In this document: one piece after another, positions 32,089 to 39,407 of the stretch
Position numbering within the stretch: position 1 is the stretch's first letter
Layout: every line of letters begins with the position of its first letter
NCBI GenBank assembly: GCA_002395225.1
Contig: DGWH01000149.1
Location: forward strand, 3,747 to 46,405
Length of the DNA: 42,659 nucleotides
Source of the DNA: Christensenella sp. UBA4263
GTDB lineage: Bacteria > Bacillota > Clostridia > Christensenellales > Aristaeellaceae
Reading direction: 5' to 3'
Made by a program: the position numbers and the translations under genes
The notes under the pieces: model-generated
Seen by the model: only the letters and a program-made list of their open reading frames with translations
Databases searched by the model: none
What the model was told of the DNA's origin: nothing

Positions 32089-32170
32089 GTTCCGAAAAAT
32101 GTGTTCTTTTCAAAAGATCGTTCCGAAAAATGTGTTACTTTCCAAAAGTTCGTTCCAAATAATGTAGACA
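32089..32170. mobile_element. Solo end of an insertion sequence, IS21-like
   Basis: Three direct repeats of a GTTCCGAAAAATGTGTT-type motif lie at 32089-32105, 32120-32136 and 32152-32166, spaced 31-32 bases and separated by similar CTTTTCAAAAG-type spacers. The third copy is diverged and ends in TGTAGACA at 32163-32170. Read on the minus strand the element would start TGTCTACA and carry multiple internal transposase-binding repeats, which is the organisation of IS21-family ends. No transposase (istA/istB) remains. Small open frames crossing this stretch are not genes. Confidence 0.5.
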
Positions 32171-32237
32171 CAGTTATTTCAGTAATGTGATTGATGGCGT
32201 GATGATGGTGCAGAACAAGAAATATTGGAATATAAAC

Positions 32238-32266
32238 TTGACAACACACCATAAATTTTATATTTT
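32238..32266 (+). promoter_or_regulatory. Candidate promoter upstream of the cas3 remnant
   Basis: TTGACA (32238-32243), 17-base spacer, TATTTT (32261-32266) in very AT-rich DNA. It may be the former cas operon promoter, about 150 bases before the cas3 start. The AT richness makes chance matches likely. Confidence 0.35.
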
Positions 32267-32426
32267 TTGTATAAATTTGAAAGCGATCAGGAAATGAAGA
32301 GAGGAGAGAAGACTATAAAATATCGATTAAAAATGTCAAATTAGAACAAAAATAGATGCAGATGAATTGCCTCGCTGTAGCGCAGGTATCTTTTCGTGCT
32401 AAATGTGACAAAGTTGAGGGTGACAG

Positions 32427-32880
32427 ATGAATAGCAATGACAATCAATACAAGATGTTTGCTGGTGACAAGGCGGATGTGTATATAGGTCATAAGAGAGA
32501 AGATGGGAAAACACAACTGTTAAAAGACCACCTTACGGGTGTAATGAATCTGGCAGAGAAATATGCACAAAGCTTCGGAGCTGGAGATCATGCACGCAGA
32601 GCCGGCATTCTTCATGATGCGGGGAAATACAGCAGAGCCGGGCAAAGACGTAGGGCAGATCCGGAGAATACCCGTAAAGTGGATCATTCTACGGCGGGTG
32701 CGCAAATTGCGATGAAGGAATGCAGTTGCGATGTGTGTGCTGCACTCGCAATTGTCGGTCATCATGGGGGAATGCCAGACTGTGGCGGAAAGTTTTCAAC
32801 TGAAGGTGACGGTACCCTGATGGGGCGTATAAAAAAAAGAATTAACAGGTGAACTGGATTATTCCGCATTCTGGGAGGCC
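32427..32880 (+). pseudogene. cas3: Truncated and frameshifted cas3 (HD nuclease part only)
   Basis: The intact frame gives 141 residues, against about 750 for a full Cas3. It contains the whole start of the Cas3 HD domain: KDHLTGV (H35), ILHDAGKYS (H63, D64), VDHSTAG (D86, H87) and IVGHHGGMPD (H112, H113). The frame stops at 32850 because a run of eight A residues (32831-32838) is one base too long; removing one A restores KELTGELDYSAFWE, the expected Cas3 continuation. That continuation breaks off near 32878 and runs straight into the CRISPR repeat at 32888. The helicase part and all other cas genes are missing, so interference is impossible. The HD fragment itself might still be made. The type I-C assignment rests mainly on the adjacent repeats. 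Confidence 0.85.
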
Positions 32881-32887
32881 CCGCCTG

Positions 32888-32986
32888 GTCTCACCCCGCA
32901 TGGGGTGAGTGGGTTGAAATTCGAAGCCTGACTATGGCCCCCTGCGGGACTATGTTTCACCCCACACGGGGTGAGTGGATTGAAAA
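32888..32986 (+). CRISPR. Remnant type I-C-like CRISPR: two repeats, one spacer
   Basis: Two 33-base repeats lie at 32888-32920 and 32954-32986 around one 33-base spacer (32921-32953). Both have the I-C shape: GT-T-CACCCC, a four-base loop, GGGGTG, then AGTGG-TTGAAA. They differ at five or so positions (for example GCAT against ACAC in the loop), so both have decayed. Orientation agrees with cas genes lying upstream on the plus strand. There is no leader, because the cas3 stump abuts the first repeat. Confidence 0.85.
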
Positions 32987-33154
32987 ATAAATTAAACCAT
33001 GGTCAAGATCTGGCTGAGTCTAAAATAGGTTATATAGGTCTATGTTCGGATAGATGGGATAACTATATAATGATGGAATTGAAAGCAAAAAATTCATTTT
33101 AACTGCAAATTTGGCAAAATATCTGTATAAATTGAAAGAAACTCAAAAAAGCAC
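32987..33154. other. AT-rich intergenic DNA between the CRISPR remnant and gdhA
   Basis: No gene, RNA or further CRISPR repeat is visible. The stretch is markedly richer in A and T than the flanking genes and is probably the trailing part of the decayed CRISPR-Cas island. Confidence 0.6.
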
Positions 33155-33183
33155 TTGCAATTTTAAACTGTACCTCTTATAAT
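33155..33183 (+). promoter_or_regulatory. Sigma-A type promoter for gdhA
   Basis: TTGCAA (33155-33160), 17-base spacer, TATAAT (33178-33183), with the ATG at 33239. Confidence 0.8.
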
Positions 33184-33238
33184 ATCGGCCATACTGATGG
33201 CACGCAATGGTGCGGCCGCAATCAAGGAGGATTAAGAA

Positions 33239-34573
33239 ATGTCATATGTAGATGAGGTCTACGAGCGCGTTGTAGCTCAAAACCCAGCCCAGCCGGAATT
33301 TCATCAGGCGGTACGCGAAGTCCTGGATTCACTTCGTCCGGTGATCGAACGAAACGAAGAGAAGTATCGCAAGGAAGCATTGCTGGAGCGTATGACCACG
33401 CCGGAACGCATTATCATGTTCCGTGTTCCGTGGGTGGATGATAAGGGACAGGTACAGGTAAACAATGGTTACCGTGTCCAGTTCAACAGCGCGATCGGTC
33501 CGTACAAGGGCGGCCTTCGTCTGCATCCCAGTGTCAATCTTGGCATTATCAAGTTCCTTGGATTTGAGCAGGTTTTCAAGAACTCTCTTACCGGAACACC
33601 TATCGGCGGCGGCAAAGGCGGCAGCGACTTTGACCCGAAGGGAAAGAGCGACCGTGAGGTAATGGCTTTCTGTCAGTCCTTTATGACGGAGCTGTATCGT
33701 CATGTCGGAGCAGATGTGGATGTGCCGGCTGGCGATATCGGTACGGGTGCACGGGAAATCGGTTATCTGTATGGACAGTATAAGCGGATCACCGGCCTGT
33801 ACGAGGGTGTCCTGACAGGCAAAGGCCTGACCTACGGTGGAAGCCTTGCACGTAAGGAGGCGACCGGTTACGGTCTGCTTTATCTTACCCAGGAGATGCT
33901 GAAGGCGAACGGACATGAGCTGGCGGGGAAGACCGTCGCTGTATCCGGTGCCGGCAATGTGGCAATCTATGCCGTACAGAAGGCAGAACAGCTTGGCGCC
34001 AAAGTGGTGACGGTATCGGATTCTACCGGCTGGGTGTACGATCCGGACGGGATTGATGTGGCTCTTCTGCAGGATGTCAAAGAAGTCCGCCGGGCTCGCC
34101 TGACGGAATATGCGAAGGCACGTCCGAATGCGGAATATCATGAGGGCAAGGGCGTCTGGACGGCCAAGTGTGATGTCGCACTGCCGTGTGCAACCCAGAA
34201 TGAGCTGCAGCTTGAGGATGCGAAGGCACTGGTTGCCAATGGCTGCATTGCAGTGTGTGAAGGTGCCAATATGCCGACGACCCAGGAAGCAACGGAATAC
34301 CTGATGAAGAATGGTGTCTATTTTGTTCCGGGCAAAGCAGCAAATGCCGGCGGTGTTGCAACCAGCGCACTTGAGATGAGCCAGAACTCCATGCGTCTGT
34401 CCTGGACGTTTGACGAGGTAGATGCGAAACTCCACGACATCATGGTCAACATCTTCAAGAACATTGATGCTGCGGCAAAGGAATACGGGATGGCTGGAAA
34501 TTATGTGGCAGGTGCCAATATTGCCGGATTCCTCAAGGTGGCAAATGCCATGGAGGCTCAGGGAGTCGTCTGA
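33239..34573 (+). CDS. gdhA: Glutamate dehydrogenase, NADP-type hexameric
   Basis: A 444-residue enzyme of the short hexameric family. Substrate and catalytic residues are present: GPYKGGLR (K90), PIGGGKGG (K126) and DVPAGDIG. The nucleotide fold contains VAVSGAGNVA. The start sequence (YVDEVYERVVAQNPAQPEFHQAV) and length match bacterial NADP-dependent anabolic GDH. It forms glutamate from 2-oxoglutarate and ammonia in the cytoplasm. AAGGAGG precedes the ATG and a strong promoter is close. Codon use is biased toward highly expressed codons, consistent with abundant expression. A long hairpin terminator ends the transcript. Confidence 0.97.
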   Translation: MSYVDEVYERVVAQNPAQPEFHQAVREVLDSLRPVIERNEEKYRKEALLERMTTPERIIMFRVPWVDDKGQVQVNNGYRVQFNSAIGPYKGGLRLHPSVNLGIIKFLGFEQVFKNSLTGTPIGGGKGGSDFDPKGKSDREVMAFCQSFMTELYRHVGADVDVPAGDIGTGAREIGYLYGQYKRITGLYEGVLTGKGLTYGGSLARKEATGYGLLYLTQEMLKANGHELAGKTVAVSGAGNVAIYAVQKAEQLGAKVVTVSDSTGWVYDPDGIDVALLQDVKEVRRARLTEYAKARPNAEYHEGKGVWTAKCDVALPCATQNELQLEDAKALVANGCIAVCEGANMPTTQEATEYLMKNGVYFVPGKAANAGGVATSALEMSQNSMRLSWTFDEVDAKLHDIMVNIFKNIDAAAKEYGMAGNYVAGANIAGFLKVANAMEAQGVV

Positions 34574-34584
34574 TACAGTGATGG

Positions 34585-34620
34585 AGTAAAAATGTGCATG
34601 GAAACATGCACATTTTTACT
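34585..34620. terminator. Long hairpin terminator after gdhA
   Basis: A perfect 16-bp stem, AGTAAAAATGTGCATG paired with its complement, around a GAAA tetraloop, 11 bases after the stop. Because the stem includes the T run (ATTTTTACT) it is a typical A-T-flanked terminator. Just beyond, TTGACA and TGTCAA (34623-34644) form an inverted pair that could be an operator. Confidence 0.88.
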
Positions 34621-34716
34621 GCTTGACAAAAAACAAAGTGTCAACCGTAAAAAGCCTAAGTTCAGAAAGGAATTGCGGTATTTGTGCTTAAATATAGCGT
34701 GTATCAAAAAAATATG

Positions 34717-34745
34717 TTGACAAAGAATTAGACAGGCAATATAAT
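34717..34745 (+). promoter_or_regulatory. Fully consensus sigma-A promoter for the ABC transporter
   Basis: TTGACA (34717-34722), exactly 17 bases, TATAAT (34740-34745). The leader of about 60 bases holds a bulged CCGGCAT hairpin near 34770 and is too short for a T-box. Confidence 0.88.
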
Positions 34746-34809
34746 CATCAAGCCAGACGGCAAAATAGTCCGGCATGCCAATGCCCGGGGGTTATGGAGG
34801 AAAGTTTTT

Positions 34810-35742
34810 ATGAAAAAATGGATCACAATCACTTTAATGATGGTAATGGTACTTTGTACAGCCTGTGCCAGTGCAACGACGGTTGGAATCTGCCAGCTGG
34901 TACAGCATGAGGCACTGGACGCGGCAACGAAGGGATTTAAAGATGCACTGAGTGCAAAAATGCCGGATGTCAAGTTTGATGAACAGAATGCTTCTGGTGA
35001 TGCAGTCAATTGTGCGACCATTGTTAATACCTTTGTATCCAACGGTGTTGACCTGATTATGGCCAATGCAACAGCGCCGGTACAGGCGGCTGTTGCTGCA
35101 ACTGCAGATATCCCGATCCTCGGTACCTCCGTAACGGACTATGCAACAGCCCTGGGTGTGACGGAGTTTACCGGAGTCAGCGGAATCAACGTTTCCGGAA
35201 CAACAGACCTGGCACCGCTTGACGGACAGGCAAATATGGTGAAGGAACTGTTCCCGGATGCCAAGAAGGTTGGTCTTCTTTATTGCAGCGCGGAAGCAAA
35301 TTCGGTGTATCAGGTGATGACCATCCGTGGATACCTGGAAGGCCTTGGATATGAGTGTGCAGAGTTTTCCTTCATGGATTCAAATGACGTTGCGTCTGTT
35401 GCTCAGGCAGCTGCAGACAACTGTGATGTCCTGTACATTCCGACAGACAATACATGTGCCGCTTACACGGAGACTATCGCCAATGTTGTTCTCCCTGCGA
35501 AACTTCCGGTTATTGCCGGCGAGGAAGGCCTCTGCCGCGGATGCGGTGTGGCTACTCTGACCATCTCCTACTACGATCTTGGCTATGCTACTGGCGAGAT
35601 GGCTTATGAGATTCTGGCCAATGGTGCTGATGTGAGCTCCATGCCGATTAAGAGCGCGCCGAATTTTGTTAAAAAGTATAATGCGGCGAATGCGGCTGAA
35701 CTTGGCGTGACGATCCCGGACGGATACACAGCGCTTGACTAA
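34810..35742 (+). CDS. ABC transporter substrate-binding protein, TrpX-like
   Basis: A 310-residue exported protein with a signal peptide and a lipobox-like end (VMVLCTAC, candidate lipidated C19, imperfect at -3). The mature part is the ABC_sub_bind (PF04392-type) fold: VGICQLVQHEALDAATKGF ... DLIMANATAPVQAA ... GLLYCSAEANSVYQ ... DNTCAAY ... VIAGEEGLCRGCG. Characterised relatives in streptococci (TrpXYZ) bind aromatic amino acids, so tryptophan or tyrosine import is inferred; the ligand is not readable from sequence. GGAGG precedes the ATG. It is followed by an intercistronic hairpin and then permease and ATPase genes. Confidence 0.88.
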   Translation: MKKWITITLMMVMVLCTACASATTVGICQLVQHEALDAATKGFKDALSAKMPDVKFDEQNASGDAVNCATIVNTFVSNGVDLIMANATAPVQAAVAATADIPILGTSVTDYATALGVTEFTGVSGINVSGTTDLAPLDGQANMVKELFPDAKKVGLLYCSAEANSVYQVMTIRGYLEGLGYECAEFSFMDSNDVASVAQAAADNCDVLYIPTDNTCAAYTETIANVVLPAKLPVIAGEEGLCRGCGVATLTISYYDLGYATGEMAYEILANGADVSSMPIKSAPNFVKKYNAANAAELGVTIPDGYTALD

Positions 35743-35766
35743 TCTCAAAATGAAAAAATAAATTAA

Positions 35767-35796
35767 CAAGGAAGGGAGTAAAAACTCTCTTCCTTG
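35767..35796 (+). terminator. Intercistronic hairpin between binding protein and permease
   Basis: A 13-bp stem (CAAGGAAGGGAGT with ACTCTCTTCCTTG, one G-U pair) around an AAAA loop, 24 bases after the stop. No T tract follows. Such hairpins often stabilise the upstream message or attenuate readthrough so that the binding protein exceeds the membrane subunits. Confidence 0.6.
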
Positions 35797-35820
35797 TCGC
35801 CTATGGCTGGAGGAATGACT

Positions 35821-36744
35821 GTGGAACTGATCAAGCTGATTAATGCTTTGCCGGGGGCCGTGGCCCAGGGACTGATCTGGGGAATCATGGCGATCGGTGT
35901 TTATATAACGTATCGGATCCTGGATGTTGCGGACCTGACAGTGGATGGAAGCATTGCAACAGGCGGTGCCGTGGCGGCCGTCATGATTACCAGCGGCTGG
36001 GATGCAGGGGTTTCGCTGGCAGCGGCATTCCTGGCCGGCATGCTGGCGGGACTGGCCACGGGGGTATTTCATACACGTATGGGGATTCCGGCGATTCTCT
36101 CGGGTATTCTGACGCAGCTTGGTCTTTATTCCATTAACCTGCGCATTCTCGGGAACAAGGCCAATATGGCAATCAGCGTCAATAAATTTCACCTGATCGT
36201 TAGCTCGAGAAATGCGAGGCAGCTGAGCCTTGAGAATCCGATTCTGGTTCTTGTGATTGCAACGGTTCTTCTGATCGCCGTCATGTACTGGTTTTTTGGC
36301 ACAGAATATGGATGCTCGCTTCGGGCAACCGGCGCGAATCCCAACATGGCCAGAGCACAGGGAATAAACACAACATCAGGCATAGTTGTTGGCCTTATGC
36401 TCTCAAACGGCATCGTGGCCCTGTCGGGCGCTCTCCTGTCGCAGTACCAGGGGTTTGCGGATGTGGGGATGGGCCGCGGCGCCATCGTCATCGGACTTGC
36501 GGCCGTGATTATCGGTGAGGTGGTCCTGGGAAAAGTGTTCCATAATTTTGCACTCAAGCTCATGACAGTGACAATTGGCGCCATTCTCTACTATCTGGTG
36601 ATTCAGGTCGTTCTTTGGCTGGGACTCAATACCAATGATCTGAAGCTGCTGACCGCACTGGTGGTAGGCGTGTTCCTGGCAATTCCCTACTGGCGCTCCA
36701 AGCTGGGCAGCCGTATGGCCAGAAAGGAGGGACCACATGCTTAA
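35821..36744 (+). CDS. ABC transporter permease, TrpY-like
   Basis: A membrane protein of about 307 residues with eight or so helices, of the permease family that partners ABC_sub_bind proteins (relative of the BPD_transp_2 group). The pattern GVYITYRILDVADLTVDGSI near the N-terminus and GCSLRATGANPNMARAQGIN in the middle are typical; the latter carries the cytoplasmic coupling helix. I favour the GTG at 35821, seven bases after GGAGG; ATGs at 35803 and 35815 are alternatives with worse spacing. It overlaps the ATPase gene by eight bases. Confidence 0.88.
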   Translation: MELIKLINALPGAVAQGLIWGIMAIGVYITYRILDVADLTVDGSIATGGAVAAVMITSGWDAGVSLAAAFLAGMLAGLATGVFHTRMGIPAILSGILTQLGLYSINLRILGNKANMAISVNKFHLIVSSRNARQLSLENPILVLVIATVLLIAVMYWFFGTEYGCSLRATGANPNMARAQGINTTSGIVVGLMLSNGIVALSGALLSQYQGFADVGMGRGAIVIGLAAVIIGEVVLGKVFHNFALKLMTVTIGAILYYLVIQVVLWLGLNTNDLKLLTALVVGVFLAIPYWRSKLGSRMARKEGPHA

Positions 36745-37531
36745 GCTCAATCACATTGCAAAAACCTTCAATCCCGGATCCATCACGGAGAAGGTTGCGC
36801 TGGCTGATGTGGATATACATCTAAACGATGGGGATTTTGTGACGGTGATCGGAGGAAACGGTGCCGGGAAATCCACGATGCTGAACGCCATTGCCGGGGT
36901 TTTTCCGGTGGACCGGGGTACGATAGAGATCGGCGGCAGGAATGTTACCGCTCTGCCGGAGTATAAACGGGCAGCGCTCCTGGGCCGTGTCTTCCAGGAT
37001 CCCATGACCGGAACGGCCGCAGCGATGAACATCGAGGAGAATATGGCGCTGGCCATGCGGCGGGGGCAGAAACGTGGCCTTCGCTGGGGAATTTCCTCGA
37101 CCGAGCGGCAAATGTATCGGGAACACCTTCATATGCTGGGACTTGGCCTTGAGGACCGGCTGGGCAGCAAGGTGGGTCTTCTGTCCGGCGGACAGCGGCA
37201 GGCCCTGACACTGCTCATGGCGACGCTCCGCACACCGAAACTTCTTCTGCTGGATGAGCATACGGCTGCTCTGGATCCAAAGACAGCGGCGAAAGTGCTG
37301 GAACTGACAGAAAAACTGGTGACCGATCAGCATCTGACAGCCCTGATGGTTACGCACAATATGAAGGATGCGATTGCCATAGGGAATCGCCTGATCATGA
37401 TGCACGCCGGCCGGATTGTCGTGGATGTATCCGGTGAACGGAAAAAGGCGCTGACCATGCACCAGCTCATGGAACTGTTTGAAACGGCGGCTGGTGAGGA
37501 ACTGTCCAACGACCGGATGCTGCTTTCATAA
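36737..37531 (+). CDS. ABC transporter ATP-binding protein, TrpZ-like
   Basis: A 264-residue ATPase with Walker A GGNGAGKST (39-47), signature LSGGQRQAL, Walker B LLLLDEH and the H-loop in VTHNMKDA. DEHTAALDP, with His in place of the usual Pro, is common in this transporter subfamily. It energises uptake by the preceding permease and binding protein. Its start lies within the permease gene, so synthesis is coupled. Confidence 0.93.
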   Translation: MLKLNHIAKTFNPGSITEKVALADVDIHLNDGDFVTVIGGNGAGKSTMLNAIAGVFPVDRGTIEIGGRNVTALPEYKRAALLGRVFQDPMTGTAAAMNIEENMALAMRRGQKRGLRWGISSTERQMYREHLHMLGLGLEDRLGSKVGLLSGGQRQALTLLMATLRTPKLLLLDEHTAALDPKTAAKVLELTEKLVTDQHLTALMVTHNMKDAIAIGNRLIMMHAGRIVVDVSGERKKALTMHQLMELFETAAGEELSNDRMLLS

Positions 37532-37533
37532 TC

Positions 37534-37566
37534 AAAAAGACAGAACCGTTTCGGTTCTGTCTTTTT
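37534..37566. terminator. Bidirectional terminator between ABC operon and the minus-strand gene
   Basis: A perfect 15-bp stem, AAAAAGACAGAACCG paired with its complement, around TTT, with T runs on both strands. It ends both the transporter operon and the convergent epimerase-like gene. Confidence 0.92.
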
Positions 37567-37569
37567 TGT

Positions 37570-38391
37570 TTAGAGGGCTGCCCACGCTTTCATCATGCGG
37601 CATTCCGTTTCGGCATTTCCCGGCCAGACATCCTCACGCAGGGCGCAGAGGTGATCCAGCGTCTGGCGCAGACGCGGGAAAAGATGAGCCCAGTCCATGA
37701 TTCCCTCGCCAAGCGGGCGGTTTTCCCAGTGCCCTTCGGCATTAAAAACGCCGTCCTTAATGTGCAGTGCACAGACTTTGCTGCCGAAAATGGAGAGCGC
37801 CCGTTCGAGCATTTCCATCTGTGCCTCCGGTGCGGTGTGCGCCGGAGTGAGGAGGTTGCAAAGGTCGAGAATAATCCGAAGATTCGGAGAATTGACCTCG
37901 GAGAGAAGACGACCGGCCAGTTCGGGTGTGTTGAGGGTATGAACAGCAACCGGTTCAATGCCAACCAGTGCACCGCACTCCTCGGCTGTTACGGACACAG
38001 TTTTGGTAAAATCCAGGAGGCGCTGATATGCCGGTTCCCGCTCGCTTTCCGGGAAGGTGAAATGGGTGGTTTCCGTTCCGACGCATCCGGCGCCAAGCGT
38101 AATGCTGGCACGAAGTGCGTTGGAGAAACGCTCTTTTTCAGCTGCGAGCTTTTCCGGATCGCGGTCGCTTGCGCTGACATAGCAGCCCATGACGGGAATC
38201 TGAATACCGGCACTGGTAAAGATTTCACGGATTTTTGTGAGACTGTCCGGGTTCATATATTCTGCTGCAGGCTTGGGAAAAGCCTTGGTAAAGGCTAGCT
38301 GGGTGGCAGAAAAGCCGCATGCGGCAATTTTTTCGGCCAGCGCTTCAGGTTCCATACGGCCAAAGTCATGGCCGCGCATTCCAATAATCAT
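37570..38391 (-). CDS. Sugar-phosphate isomerase/epimerase-like TIM-barrel protein
   Basis: A 273-residue protein of the xylose-isomerase-like/AP-endonuclease-2 TIM barrel family. It begins IIGMRGHDFG and contains GIEPVAVHTLNTPE, RIILDLCNLLTP and ALHIKDG, which supply the Glu, Asp and His metal ligands typical of sugar isomerases and epimerases; GEGIMDWAHLF is the usual C-terminal element. The substrate is unknown. The ATG at 38391 follows GGGGAGG by seven bases; an upstream in-frame ATG lacks a ribosome binding site. It has its own promoter and is divergent from deoC. Confidence 0.85.
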   Translation of the reverse strand: MIIGMRGHDFGRMEPEALAEKIAACGFSATQLAFTKAFPKPAAEYMNPDSLTKIREIFTSAGIQIPVMGCYVSASDRDPEKLAAEKERFSNALRASITLGAGCVGTETTHFTFPESEREPAYQRLLDFTKTVSVTAEECGALVGIEPVAVHTLNTPELAGRLLSEVNSPNLRIILDLCNLLTPAHTAPEAQMEMLERALSIFGSKVCALHIKDGVFNAEGHWENRPLGEGIMDWAHLFPRLRQTLDHLCALREDVWPGNAETECRMMKAWAAL

Positions 38392-38479
38392 TGTTTTTCC
38401 TCCCCTTGTAAAAAGTGCAGTCGCGTGACGGGCTGCGGACAATATCGGATGATGCGGATGGCATCGGTAACTGATAGGT

Positions 38480-38508
38480 AGTATACAGGATGCCGCGTTT
38501 ATTTACAA
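38480..38508 (-). promoter_or_regulatory. Sigma-A type promoter for the epimerase-like gene
   Basis: On the minus strand: TTGTAA (38508-38503), 17-base spacer, TATACT (38485-38480). Confidence 0.65.
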
Positions 38509-38570
38509 GTTGCTATCGTGCAGTGACATTATCAGCGGTACGTCAAAACGACAAAATCAAGATCCAGCAC

Positions 38571-38600
38571 TTGATTTAACGGGCTAATAACCGATATAAT
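38571..38600 (+). promoter_or_regulatory. Sigma-A type promoter for deoC
   Basis: TTGATT (38571-38576), 18-base spacer, TATAAT (38595-38600). The divergent region 38392-38694 otherwise holds the minus-strand promoter and the deoC translation signal. Confidence 0.65.
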
Positions 38601-38655
38601 GGACTCAACGCCAGGTCAACCGATGGCAAGCGATTCTTTGTCGCCAGAAAATGAT

Positions 38656-38694
38656 AAAGGAGGAGCGGACTGAGGGGTTCAGTCCTTAAGGCAA
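38656..38694 (+). promoter_or_regulatory. Shine-Dalgarno / hairpin / start arrangement before deoC
   Basis: AAAGGAGGAG (38656-38665) is separated from the ATG by 29 bases. Between them lies a perfect 7-bp hairpin, GGACTGA / TCAGTCC (38667-38685, loop GGGGT). Folding it would leave an effective spacing of about ten bases. An in-frame TGA at 38671 excludes an upstream start. A weak AAGG three bases before the ATG is the alternative ribosome binding site. Confidence 0.55.
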
Positions 38695-39369
38695 ATGGAT
38701 ATTAACAGGATTTTGAGTGCAGTGGATCATACCCTGCTTAAACAGGACAGTACATGGCCGCAGATTCAGGCTATCTGTGAGGATGCTATGCATTATCATA
38801 CGGCGAGTGTGTGTATTCCGGCGAGCTTTGTGATGCATGCGAACATGTATATGGGAAACCGTCCGGACCGGGTAAAGATCTGCACGGTCATCGGATTCCC
38901 CAACGGGTATTCGACGACGGAGACGAAGGTTTTTGAAACGAAAAATGCAGTGGAGAACGGCGCGGATGAGATTGATATGGTCATCAATGTCGGCTGGGTG
39001 AAGGAAGGAAAAGATGACGAGCTGCTGAAAGAAATCAACGCGGTAAAGGCAGCGTGCAGCGGCCGTGTTCTGAAAGTGATTATTGAAACCTGCCTGCTGA
39101 CGGAGGAAGAGAAGATCCGGATGTGCAAAATCGTCTCCGATTCGAATGCGGATTATATCAAGACCTCTACCGGCTTCTCAACAGGCGGGGCAACCTTTGA
39201 GGACATTGCGTTGATGGCAGAACACATGAAACCTGGTAAGGGAATCAAGGCGGCGGGCGGCATCTCAACGCTTGATGATGCGGAACGCTTCCTTGATCTG
39301 GGCGCGACGCGTCTTGGAACCAGCCGGATCATCAAGCTGGTCAAGGGACAGCAGGCCTCCGGATACTGA
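38695..39369 (+). CDS. deoC: Deoxyribose-phosphate aldolase
   Basis: A 224-residue class I aldolase. The Schiff-base lysine is K156 in YIKTSTGF, with the proton-relay lysine K185 in GIKAAGGI and Asp in DMVINVG. It cleaves 2-deoxyribose 5-phosphate to glyceraldehyde 3-phosphate and acetaldehyde in deoxynucleoside catabolism. Start MDINRILSAVDHTLL is typical. No other deo genes adjoin it. No clear terminator follows; the downstream stretch is a small insertion (39408-39852). Confidence 0.96.
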   Translation: MDINRILSAVDHTLLKQDSTWPQIQAICEDAMHYHTASVCIPASFVMHANMYMGNRPDRVKICTVIGFPNGYSTTETKVFETKNAVENGADEIDMVINVGWVKEGKDDELLKEINAVKAACSGRVLKVIIETCLLTEEEKIRMCKIVSDSNADYIKTSTGFSTGGATFEDIALMAEHMKPGKGIKAAGGISTLDDAERFLDLGATRLGTSRIIKLVKGQQASGY

Positions 39370-39407
39370 GCCAGAGCCCTGGACGTTTCGGACGGGACGG
39401 GACGGGA

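Noticed and set aside
32002..32190. Small plus-strand and minus-strand frames across the IS remnant
   Set aside because: They translate the IS terminal repeats and have no family features or credible start signals.
34746..34809. T-box or other amino-acid riboswitch before the ABC transporter
   Set aside because: The leader is only about 60 bases, too short for a T-box, and no specifier loop or antiterminator is visible.
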